From: Tomocerus qinae
Lineage: Eukaryota > Arthropoda > Collembola > Entomobryomorpha > Tomoceridae
Length of the DNA: 64,000 nucleotides
Reading direction: 5' to 3'
NCBI GenBank assembly: GCA_020055645.1
Contig: CM034548.1
Location: forward strand, 31,732,201 to 31,796,200
Shown: positions 1-8,796 of the stretch, piece after piece
Numbering within the stretch: the stretch's first letter is position 1
Layout: each line of letters starts with the position of its first letter
The notes under the pieces: generated by a model
Told to the model about the DNA's origin: nothing
Databases searched by the model: none
Seen by the model: only the letters and a program-made list of their open reading frames with translations
Made by a program: the position numbers and the translations under genes

Positions 1-1010
1 TTTTGACAGTAATTATTGATTGCAATAATATAATAGATGTTCATTCGCAGAATACAACTTAACTGTTAACACAAATATGGACAAAGATTAATAAAATTTT
101 AATGTCGTCTAGCTATTGAATAGTTGATGAAGTTATTGTCACACAGTATTTTCAACATAAAGAAACAATAATTAGTATTTGTAAACAAATTTTATTCAAA
201 TTTTATTCCAAAACTTTATTCCATGACAGTGCCTAACTTGTCATTTGTTGACAGTGCGAAATGTTCTGTTCTTTTTTGTCCCTTGCCTCGCTCGCCTCTT
301 AGGTAGCAAGTAGCAACTAGGAAAATCAGACTGCTTTGTGCTTGTGCGATTGCTTGTGTATTGCCCGTGTCAACAAGTACAGTACAGTGGAAGCCATATA
401 CAAAGTTAGCGCGGTTTTTTCACATTTCATAAACAATTTTCATTTTTCGGTATAAAAAACGCTTGTTTTTACATTCTTTGAAAGTGTATTATATCTAATT
501 TTGCACTGTGAAGCATTAACCTGCAAACGCCAAATTCAAAAATGCTGTTGCTAACTAACACCCAGTCATATTCGTCGGTTTATATGTTAAATGCATCCAT
601 TTACAATAATGCCAATTTTTCTTAAAGACAAAGATGTATGAGTATTTCTTGTTTTAAAACATCTTAGTATGTTACATAAGCTGTATGAATCTATTTCCAA
701 TTGTGAACTGTCAGCTAGCTGAGAAAAATGTTTACAAATTTAAATAAATGCTCAAGAAACTTTACTATGTAGGTGTCAAAATCCCTGCCTAAAAGTCCTG
801 ATACATCAATCAATAATATGAATAAATAAAAAAAAATACATAAAGTAGATTTCTCAAGATACAGATTTATTTACACCTTTGGCAATTATTACATACAAAA
901 TGTACAGACAAACAGTAAATGTCACAATCATTAAATAAAATAATATAATTGTAAACATGAGATAAATACAAATAAATGTTGATTGTAGAAAGTTGGTTGA
1001 TGAGAGTGAA
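1..1010. other. Spacer between NHL 3' end and SMYD start (unit 1; same in all units)
   Basis: About 1 kb without a convincing gene, present at the start of every unit (10812-11822, 16467-17475, 22121-23128, 27774-28781, 33425-34433, 39080-40088). It must hold the SMYD promoter and 5' leader at its low-coordinate end and the NHL 3' UTR at its high-coordinate end. A minus-strand AATAAA lies about 140 nt beyond the NHL stop (22984-22989 in unit 4, 28637-28642 in unit 5). Short reading frames here change between units and look accidental. The middle contains GGTATAAAAAACGC, an inverted diverged copy of which lies at 42604-42661. Confidence 0.7.
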
Positions 1011-2579
1011 TTAGAAGATCCTGACTCGTCCGTTGAGGTCGAGAACGGCGAGGTATCCAGCACGCATGACGGAAATATCCAAGGGCAGGTCGAGGAAGCA
1101 GTTGTTGCCAACAGAGTGGATGGTCTGAAGAAGTTTTCCAGAGGACGAGTTGAAGACTTTGACGGAGTTGCTCCTTGAGTCGCAGACGATAACGTTGCCA
1201 CAAATATCCACGTCGAGTCCAGATGGGCGCCGAAGAAGAGTGTTGTCCACCAGAAGTACGCTCCTCCCGGTTCTCACGTCCACCTTGAAGATGCAATGCA
1301 GATTGAAGTCCGTCACGAACACGCTGCTCCCTATAATCAACAATTAATTAAAATAGAATTAGAGTTATGTATTTGAAAACAAATGGACAATTAAATAAGT
1401 AAAAAGACATGAAAAGTTAGTTACCTGTGTTATCGAAGGCCACTCCCCCTCGGGTACTTGAACTCTCCACAGTGTTGACGGATGAATCGGCCGGTCGAGT
1501 CGAAGAACTGGATCCTAGCGTTTCTCGAGTCGGCCACCACGATCAGTTGTCCATCCTTAGAAACGGCGATATCCCACGGAAATCTGAATTGTCCCGCACC
1601 ATGTCCACGACTTCCGAACGAAGAAATGAATTGTCCAGTGCAAGTGAAGATTTGAATCCGATGGTTGTCCTTGTCCACCACAAGAAGACGATCTCCAGCA
1701 CAGTCAAACGCCATGGCAGTCGGACGGTTCAACTCCCCATCACCACTCCCATGAGATCCGAACCGGAAATCAAATTCTCCATCAGGACGGAAGATAAGAA
1801 CCTCGTGCTTCTCCCGATCACAGATCCCCAACTGCAATAATCAACAACAAACATAATTTTAGTTCCCTTCAAGAATAAATTATCTCATTATACACAATCA
1901 GTACCTAAATATACTAATAATATCTCATTATGATATGATTTATAATTTTATTTGATTTATTATTTATAAAGACTTTAAAATTACCTGTTCAGTGGTTTTG
2001 CTGGTGGCGACTCCCCAGGGTTTTCGTTTAATGAGTTGTCCAGTCGATTCGTCCACCTCAATATCCAGGGGAGACCCCAGGACTAGGGTAATGGAGCACC
2101 GACGAGTAGTTTCTGGAAACATGGAAGGAGAGTGAAGACTGGATCCGGTCCCCAATGACGAGGAAAGCCGTGTGGGGTCCGCACTCCAGAGGACGATAGA
2201 CACACGAAATCCGAGACAAGTCACCCCTCAGTTCCAGCTGGACAGGATACCGGAGTCCTGAAGGGCTCCTCACGTAGCAGATCCAAGGTCATCAGGTCCA
2301 TCTTCTCCAAGTTTGTTCCATCCACCCAGAATTCGCACGCTTGGTCCTTGAAATGCTCCAGATCCCCGCTTTTGAGTTCCAGACTCTCGTAGACCTCCTC
2401 TTCAGTAACAGCGAACATGGACAGAAGATCCGCAAAGGCTTGTCCCTTCAGACGTCTCCTCCGGTGTGGCCAAAGAGGTAGAGTATTCAGAACTATCCAG
2501 TCCATCTTCAAAAAAGATCCGATGGCAAGGCGAAAAAACTCATCTCTGCTTCCAGACATCGCTCAACGATTGTCTCCAT
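1011..2579 (-). pseudogene. NHL-propeller protein gene, unit 1 copy, several frameshifts
   Basis: Exons by comparison with the intact copies: 1985-2579, 1425-1831 and 1011-1330. Exon 3 is intact. Exon 2 has one extra C in a C run near 1445. Exon 1 is four bases too long, with single-base additions in or beside runs near 2069, 2279, 2434 and 2514 and a few substitutions. Splice sites and the upstream TATA box are preserved. The domain layout is that described for the unit 4 copy. The many one-base additions suggest either decay of this copy or poor consensus quality at the array edge; the sequence alone cannot separate these. Confidence 0.8.
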
Positions 2580-2834
2580 CTGAAAATAACAAATAAATAA
2601 AACACTCATAAATACACCAAATCATAAATACAAACCTGGAAATGAAACCAATCAATTAAATGAACTTGAAACAAATAAAAAAGCCATCACTCACCGTAGA
2701 AATTAAAAAAGTCTCGAAAAAGGACTCCGTAGTAATAGTAAAAGTTCAGAGTTCGGTGAAGGTTTAGAGTTTGGAGGAGAGATGTTGTTTGTGGAAAAGC
2801 AAAAATTGCTATGAGACTTGAAGGGGACTGGAGA

Positions 2835-2846
2835 CCTTTTATATGG
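2835..2846 (-). promoter_or_regulatory. TATA box of NHL gene, unit 1
   Basis: The minus strand reads CCATATAAAAGG, about 256 nt upstream of the NHL start codon and about 30 nt before a CTCATAG initiator-like site. A 5' UTR exon follows and is spliced (GTGAGT donor) to an acceptor immediately before the ATG. The box is identical in all seven units. Confidence 0.65.
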
Positions 2847-2859
2847 AACCGAAGGGTCC

Positions 2860-3439
2860 TTATTTGTACCCACGTCTATACCAGTTGGTTAATATCCACA
2901 AAAAACGCCCCCTCCCTTTCTCTTCCATTCCAGTTCCAAGCTGCATGCAGTTCCACAATTAGATATTCCAGGGTCGGTCGGATGCAGGATTAGTGGATGC
3001 AGGACAGACTGCATGTCTGCCCATGCAGCCTTTCACTTCCAGAAACTCCCCCTTCTTCTCCATTCAGTATCACTCTAATTAGTTAAAAAGGGCGTTTCTT
3101 CCCACTGAAGGATTAAATAGATAATCTCATTCAACAATTTCTTCCTAATTATTATTTTCTTAAATAATTTTAACCAACTACCTTAAAAGTAATAATATTA
3201 TGGCCGTATCTATCATTACCATTTCATTACTAGATATTAGAGACTTAGAGAGAGTAATACTACAATAATAATATTATAATTCGCACATTGAGCTGTTAGG
3301 CCACAAAACAAAATATTTCCTTCCAATAATCAGTTTTTAAGCAATATTTTATGAAGAAATGCCAGTTTATTACAAATTTATGACATATTTAGAATTTTCA
3401 AATTAGAAATACTAATGGCACACTGTTAATACATGTAAC
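2860..3439. other. Spacer upstream of NHL promoter (unit 1)
   Basis: Non-coding spacer between the NHL promoter and the retrotransposon insertion. Its promoter-proximal part (about 2940-3040) has clustered TGCAT/GATGCAGGA motifs and a small palindrome CAGAC-TGCAT-GTCTG. These recur in all units and could be upstream regulatory elements. The distal part is AT-rich with nothing recognisable. Equivalent spacers lie at about 13670-14455, 19320-20111, 24975-25762, 30630-31393 and 36280-37068. Confidence 0.6.
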
Positions 3440-3444
3440 TTCAT
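3440..3444 (+). repeat. Target-site duplication TTCAT, left copy
   Basis: TTCAT precedes the 5' LTR and recurs at 8587-8591 after the 3' LTR. The uninterrupted sister units have a single copy in ACTTCATTGTG, which proves both the element ends and the empty site. Five bases is usual for BEL/Pao integration. Confidence 0.95.
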
Positions 3445-3751
3445 TGTTCGGGCGGGTTTTTAATGTTATATGGGAAAATGTTGATTTGTGGTGTAGTTTA
3501 AGTTATTGACACGCAAACCGCCACTCTTATGTCTAATTGTTGTGTGTTGTATTCTCTTATATGTAAACTGACTAACTTTACTTGTAAAATGTGCTAATTT
3601 GTTTAGGCGACTATTAATAACATGTAAGGCGACAACATTATTCGATATCGTATGACCTATTCTATTATTTAACGTAATGTATAAGCTTAACTAATATGTG
3701 TTATTCTATGTTCAAACCGTATAATGTTTAATGTGAAATCTTGTATTCTCT

Positions 3752-3831
3752 CATAAATGTGGAGACCATCACATAAATGTGGAGACCATCACTTGAGTGT
3801 GGAGACCATCATATGAGTGTGGAGACCATCT
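3752..3831 (+). repeat. Four tandem 20-bp repeats inside the 5' LTR
   Basis: Four direct copies with the shared core TGTGGAGACCATC. The first two are identical and the other two vary in their first few bases. The 3' LTR has the same block at 7804-7883. They lie about 340 bp upstream of the LTR TATA box, so they may be enhancer-like protein-binding sites; that role is inferred. Confidence 0.9.
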
Positions 3832-4169
3832 CATACATAGAGTACGATACAATGAACTCTATCCATGTAATGTAATGTATTTTATGATGTGTTTCATATT
3901 CGTGTACTTTCGTGTCCAGACATTATGCTAATTAATGTAAGAAAATCACTATCTTAATCCCCAATGTCAGGATTTGTACACTTTTATTGTATGTATTTGA
4001 CCTCTTTGTGTTATATGGACTTACTTGTATTAGTTAAGATGTTATATATTGACTCGTGTATACTAATCTCTTACCGAACTTTCTAGAACTTAATTTTGTA
4101 TTCAGGGCGTCCCTAATTACGCATTCATGTAGCTTTCTGTTGTATCCTTTTCAATGTATTCCAATTGTC

Positions 4170-4177
4170 TATATATA
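4170..4177 (+). promoter_or_regulatory. TATA box in 5' LTR
   Basis: TATATATA followed by AGGACCCATG. Best candidate for the element's transcription start about 30 nt downstream; the 3' LTR copy is at 8222-8229. Confidence 0.5.
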
Positions 4178-4535
4178 GGACCCATGTCAATGTAATTCAA
4201 TGCGATCTCTTTAATCTTACGTGAGCATTCGGTCAGACTAGTCAGGAACTCTTGTCGTCTTTTTACTTGAATTAAATTATCCTGACTAGAACTTTCTTGT
4301 TTCCGAATTATTGATTATTTCATTTACTTGTCGTTTTGATTCTCATTACTCGTATTACTAAGAGTCTATTGCATTCTATTGTTGTAGTCAGTATTTGAGT
4401 TCATAGCTTCATTTATCTCACTTAAGCTCATTTCGCCATAACTTACAACATCATTTCATTCAACATTTTGAATCTCATCTAATCATTATTAGACCACTAA
4501 TCCTTTTTCCAATTCTTTGCTACAGCCCAAAACAT

Positions 4536-4553
4536 TGGTCCTTCGAGCCGGAT
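4536..4553 (+). other. Primer binding site, tRNA-Tyr type
   Basis: TGGTCCTTCGAGCCGGAT starts one base after the 5' LTR. It is complementary to the 3' end of animal tRNA-Tyr (CCGGCTCGAAGGA plus CCA), as I recall that tRNA. It would prime minus-strand DNA synthesis. Confidence 0.8.
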
Positions 4554-4659
4554 ACTCGGGTCACTTGAGATATAGTGATCCAGGTTCCAAAAACTATCGG
4601 GAAACTGTTCGAGCGTTGGAGAAGGATTTGGATTATCAATTTCGTTTCACTGCAACTTA

Positions 4660-7374
4660 TTGAAAATGGAATCGGTCATCAAGAAGAGGACAAGTATGAA
4701 GGGAAAAATTACCACACTACAGAAGTCTGTGGAAGCGAATACGACTACTCCACTTACGGTAACAAAAGCTAAATTATTATTGGAACAAGCCTACAAGCTA
4801 GTAGAGAGGAACGATGCCCTGCATGAAGAACTTGTACAGCTCTGCGATCAGGACGAAGACATGGATCGTATCGAATCAATGCGAGATGAAGAGCAGGCAA
4901 GACTTCTTGCTATACTGGAGACGTTGACGGAAATCATCGAACCAGTCACCTCTGGGGCTAGGACTTCAACTTCGGGTTCGGGAGATGCTTCAGCCACCTG
5001 CTCCAACTCTCAGGATTCTGCTGCTACTAAGGTTCGTCTACCTCAATTAAACTTACCTACCTTTAGTGGAAGTCGTCACGATTGGACGTCGTTTCATGAT
5101 TTGTTCAAAGCTGCAATTCACAGTAATGACAAACTGAGCGATGCCCAAAAACTTCAATACTTGAAATTATCTTTGACTGGAGAACCATCACTTCTTCTGA
5201 AGTCGTTTCCGATTACGGACACAAATTACTCCGAGGCGTGGAAAACTCTCACGAGCAGGTATGAAAACACGCGTGAAATTATTAGAGCAAATTTTGAGCG
5301 ATTACTTAGCCAGGGCCACGTCCAGGCCGAAAACCCTACTACTCTGCAGAACTTACTGGATACAACGCAGGAGTGTTTGAGGGCAATCAGCAACGCTGGA
5401 GCTGATGATAAGCAAGCATACGATTTACTGGTGATGCAATTTCTTCTTGGAAAATTGGACGGCGAATCTCGTCTTCAGTGGGAACTCACAGTCGACTCGG
5501 ATACTCTACCTACGATGGAAGGCTTCATGAAGACCTTAGGTACTCGGGCACGAGCTAATGTCGCAGCCAAAGTCCCAGAAGCCGTAAAACCGAGGATTGA
5601 AGGGAAGAAGAAAGATACTGTGGTGAACCATGGAGCAGCTGCGTCCAACTTCAATGACTCTAAGCCACCTTGTTCTGCTTGCGGAGGAAGTCACTATCTG
5701 TTCAGGTGCTCAAGCTTCAGATCGATGTCCGTCGACCAGCGTTGGGACCATGTCCGAAGTAACCCCTGCTGTCATTTGTGTTTGAAGAAAGATTGCCGGA
5801 GTGATTCTTGTCTCTTTGGAGGATGTAGAAGCTGCAAGGAGAACCATAATATTTTACTCCACAAGGAAACACCACATTCGGATCCAGTCTCAGAGCCTGT
5901 TCCAGAACCAACTCCGTCTACTTCGTCGGTAGTTGCTCAACCTGGCAGGGTAGGTCTCTTTTCGTCTATCTTTTCTAATACTCAAGTTCTATTGTCTACA
6001 GCCTTGATTCGAGTGCAAGACAGAAGCGGATGTTTTCAACTCTTCAGAGCACTATTGGACAACGGATCACAGGCTAGCTTCATCACTTCTAGCTGCGCCA
6101 CCAAACTTGGTCTATGTCGACAGAAGGTGAACGTTCCACTTACTGGATTGGCAACTGTCAGCGCTGGGGCGTCTCAAGAAGCAGCGGAGGTGGCTTTTAC
6201 TTCGTGTCATGGATTTGAACCTTTGTTTCGTGTACAAGCCCTCATCCTCAAGCAAATCACCCGTGATCTCCCAACTGCACCACTAGTTCCAGAGGATTGG
6301 CCTCATTTGCGTGAGTTGCAGCTTGCGGATCCGCGGTACTACGAGGAAGGCAGCATTGATATTCTCTTAGGAGGCGACATCTTCTATAGTCTCCTTACGG
6401 CTGGAATTCGTCCAGGCCCACCTGGGGCACCTTTGGCTGTCAACACTGTGCTTGGCTGGATCGTTGGTGGTAAGGTTGGTAATACCAATACCAATACTTC
6501 ATCAATTTCTACTTTTCATGTTCAGTGCGATGCGAGCGATCAACTTCGAAAATCTTGGGAACTTGAAGAATTCTCCGATACGAAGCTGCAACCTCCCGCA
6601 AAACCGGTATGTGCAAACCACTTTGTTTCAACTCCTTCACAAGTTGAGGACGGGCGATTCGTCGTTCGTCTGCCTTCTAAGTCCAGCGTCGGTACACTTG
6701 GAGCATCTCGTGACTCTGCCGTGCGTTGCTTGGAGGCTGTGAACAGAAGACATTCAGCAATTCCTCTTGAGCAGGAGAAGCATAACGACGTCTTTGAGAA
6801 TTATTTTGATCTTAACCGAATGGAACTGGTCCCTGAGTGTGTCATGGGTAAGGTAAATTACTTTAAGCCTCATCATGCTGTTTTTCAGGACTCCAGTACC
6901 ACGACCAACGTTCCGGTCGTTTTCGATGCATCAACTTCTACTTCGTCTGATGTATCACAACATGATATATTGATGGAGGGACCGAAATTTCAGGATGATC
7001 TGGTTTCAGTTTTAACTCGGTTCCGAAAACGTAAGGCGTGGAGGAAAGACTCAACTGAACCCATAAGAGTTTGCCGTATGTTAGCGGCAACATGTGGGAT
7101 TTCTACATCTTCCTTCATTGCTGAATTCTGTGGCTTTGAGAAATTGTCGAGGATTGCTGTTTGCTTATCGCGGAGTCATCAATGTGTTGCCAGCAGTCAA
7201 CTGAAGTCATTATATCCAATCTTGGACTACGAACTTGGGTTGCTTCGGGTTGGCGGCCGCCTTCTGAAATTTGCCATTCACCTGGATGCCAAACATCAAA
7301 TTCTTTTGCCAAGGACAAGCAGAGTGACTGGGATGGTCGTTTTGTGGCTACTCATACCGGAAAAGACGGATTGA
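4660..7374 (+). CDS. BEL/Pao Gag-protease polyprotein with fused pol remnants
   Basis: A 904-residue open frame. Residues ~125-280 are the DUF1759 Gag region (LPTFSGSRHDWTSFHDLF). Residues ~338-400 hold Cys-rich knuckles (CSACGGSH, CHLCLKKDC). Residues ~455-600 are the DUF1758 aspartic protease with LLDNGSQASFI (Asp467-Asn-Gly). A DILLGGDIF block and the start of the A17/reverse transcriptase region follow. After DDLVSVLTRFRKRK the frame jumps to the part before integrase (GLLRVGGRL) and ends at 7374. The reverse transcriptase palm, RNase H and integrase catalytic core are absent. A typical BEL Pol adds well over 1000 residues. The ATG is the first after the primer site; a second lies two codons on. 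The undisturbed frame across two junctions suggests it is still translated. Confidence 0.88.
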   Translation: MKMESVIKKRTSMKGKITTLQKSVEANTTTPLTVTKAKLLLEQAYKLVERNDALHEELVQLCDQDEDMDRIESMRDEEQARLLAILETLTEIIEPVTSGARTSTSGSGDASATCSNSQDSAATKVRLPQLNLPTFSGSRHDWTSFHDLFKAAIHSNDKLSDAQKLQYLKLSLTGEPSLLLKSFPITDTNYSEAWKTLTSRYENTREIIRANFERLLSQGHVQAENPTTLQNLLDTTQECLRAISNAGADDKQAYDLLVMQFLLGKLDGESRLQWELTVDSDTLPTMEGFMKTLGTRARANVAAKVPEAVKPRIEGKKKDTVVNHGAAASNFNDSKPPCSACGGSHYLFRCSSFRSMSVDQRWDHVRSNPCCHLCLKKDCRSDSCLFGGCRSCKENHNILLHKETPHSDPVSEPVPEPTPSTSSVVAQPGRVGLFSSIFSNTQVLLSTALIRVQDRSGCFQLFRALLDNGSQASFITSSCATKLGLCRQKVNVPLTGLATVSAGASQEAAEVAFTSCHGFEPLFRVQALILKQITRDLPTAPLVPEDWPHLRELQLADPRYYEEGSIDILLGGDIFYSLLTAGIRPGPPGAPLAVNTVLGWIVGGKVGNTNTNTSSISTFHVQCDASDQLRKSWELEEFSDTKLQPPAKPVCANHFVSTPSQVEDGRFVVRLPSKSSVGTLGASRDSAVRCLEAVNRRHSAIPLEQEKHNDVFENYFDLNRMELVPECVMGKVNYFKPHHAVFQDSSTTTNVPVVFDASTSTSSDVSQHDILMEGPKFQDDLVSVLTRFRKRKAWRKDSTEPIRVCRMLAATCGISTSSFIAEFCGFEKLSRIAVCLSRSHQCVASSQLKSLYPILDYELGLLRVGGRLLKFAIHLDAKHQILLPRTSRVTGMVVLWLLIPEKTD

Positions 7375-7454
7375 CGAGAGTAGGAACCATCAAGACGTCA
7401 ACTGGAAAATTTCAACGTCCGATTACCAAAGTATGTATTTTACCAATTGTTTAA
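7350..7454 (+). pseudogene. Out-of-frame remnant of the BEL Pol C-terminus (DUF5641-like)
   Basis: In a frame different from the long polyprotein, these bases encode a GKDGLTRVGTIKTSTGKF stretch followed by RPITKV. This is the tail that follows integrase in BEL/Pao Pol proteins. The integrase core that should precede it is gone, and the junction (near 7340) shifts the frame. This places the last deletion endpoint and shows the element came from a full-length BEL parent. Confidence 0.75.
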
Positions 7455-7483
7455 GATATAAATGTGTTGAAATTTGATATTTC

Positions 7484-7496
7484 AAGGCGGGCTGTA
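7484..7496 (+). other. Polypurine-tract candidate
   Basis: AAGGCGGGCTGTA lies directly before the 3' LTR. It is short and G-rich, at the place where plus-strand DNA synthesis would start. Confidence 0.5.
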
Positions 7497-8586
7497 TGTT
7501 CGGGCGGGTTTTTAATGTTATATGGGAAAATGTTGATTTGTGGTGTAGTTTAAGTTATTGACACGCAAACCGCCACTCTTATGTCTAATTGTTGTGTGTT
7601 GTATTCTCTTATATGTAAACTGACTAACTTTACTTGTAAAATGTGCTAATTTGTTTAGGCGACTATTAATAACATGTAAGGCGACAACATTATTCGATAT
7701 CGTATGACCTATTCTATTATTTAACGTAATGTATAAGCTTAACTAATATGTGTTATTCTATGTTCAAACCGTATAATGTTTAATGTGAAATCTTGTATTC
7801 TCTCATAAATGTGGAGACCATCACATAAATGTGGAGACCATCACTTGAGTGTGGAGACCATCATATGAGTGTGGAGACCATCTCATACATAGAGTACGAT
7901 ACAATGAACTCTATCCATGTAATGTAATGTATTTTATGATGTGTTTCATATTCGTGTACTTTCGTGTCCAGACATTATGCTAATTAATGTAAGAAAATCA
8001 CTATCTTAATCCCCAATGTCAGGATTTGTACACTTTTATTGTATGTATTTGACCTCTTTGTGTTATATGGACTTACTTGTATTAGTTAAGATGTTATATA
8101 TTGACTCGTGTATACTAATCTCTTACCGAACTTTCTAGAACTTAATTTTGTATTCAGGGCGTCCCTAATTACGCATTCATGTAGCTTTCTGTTGTATCCT
8201 TTTCAATGTATTCCAATTGTCTATATATAGGACCCATGTCAATGTAATTCAATGCGATCTCTTTAATCTTACGTGAGCATTCGGTCAGACTAGTCAGGAA
8301 CTCTTGTCGTCTTTTTACTTGAATTAAATTATCCTGACTAGAACTTTCTTGTTTCCGAATTATTGATTATTTCATTTACTTGTCGTTTTGATTCTCATTA
8401 CTCGTATTACTAAGAGTCTATTGCATTCTATTGTTGTAGTCAGTATTTGAGTTCATAGCTTCATTTATCTCACTTAAGCTCATTTCGCCATAACTTACAA
8501 CATCATTTCATTCAACATTTTGAATCTCATCTAATCATTATTAGACCACTAATCCTTTTTCCAATTCTTTGCTACAGCCCAAAACA
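7497..8586 (+). repeat. 3' LTR
   Basis: 1090 bp, same length as the 5' LTR and no difference noticed by eye, so insertion is recent. The 20-bp repeats are at 7804-7883 and the TATA box at 8222-8229. It is followed by TTCAT (8587-8591). Confidence 0.95.
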
Positions 8587-8796
8587 TTCATTGTGTAATA
8601 ATAAATTAACACTTCATTTAAAGTGACTGTCACCACATCACATATTTTCACCATTTTACTTTTATAAGGCAAACATTTTTAGTCTTGTGGATTTCATAAA
8701 CCAAGGAATTTATCGGATTTGATATTTTCGAATATTAGTTTCAATTGGGACACAATGCCAATATTTATGTCGTACTATTTCTCGCTCATCAAAATC

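Larger units (their letters stand above)
3445..4534 (+). repeat. 5' LTR
   Basis: 1090 bp, TG...CA ends, no mismatch noticed against 7497-8586. It contains a TATATATA box at 4170-4177, probably the element's promoter, and a four-copy 20-bp repeat at 3752-3831. Confidence 0.95.
3445..8586 (+). mobile_element. BEL/Pao LTR retrotransposon, internally deleted, recently inserted
   Basis: A complete LTR-to-LTR insertion of 5142 bp found only in unit 1. It has 1090-bp LTRs (3445-4534 and 7497-8586) starting TGTTCGGG and ending AAAACA, with no difference seen between them, and a 5-bp target duplication TTCAT. A tRNA-Tyr-type primer site follows the 5' LTR and a purine-rich stretch precedes the 3' LTR. 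The internal 2962 bp carries one long frame with BEL-type Gag and aspartic protease. Reverse transcriptase, RNase H and the integrase core are missing, so the element must have been moved by enzymes from a relative. It sits in a spacer between array genes and breaks no coding exon. Confidence 0.93.

Noticed and set aside
931..1296. Minus-strand frames of 115 and 121 codons over the NHL 3' exon, repeated in every unit
   Set aside because: They overlap the true NHL exon in other frames and run into AT-rich 3' UTR with no domain.
1427..1840. Plus-strand open frame of 137 codons antisense to NHL exon 2 (122 codons in other units)
   Set aside because: It mirrors a conserved coding exon on the other strand; its length follows from the codon composition of that exon and there is no start context, splice signal or family match.
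2811..2993. Plus-strand 60-88 codon frame beginning MRLEGDWRP in each unit
   Set aside because: It covers the NHL promoter region on the opposite strand and its end changes with homopolymer length; no support as a gene.
3752..3831. CRISPR-like regularly spaced repeats
   Set aside because: Copies are directly contiguous without spacers and lie within an LTR of an animal retrotransposon.
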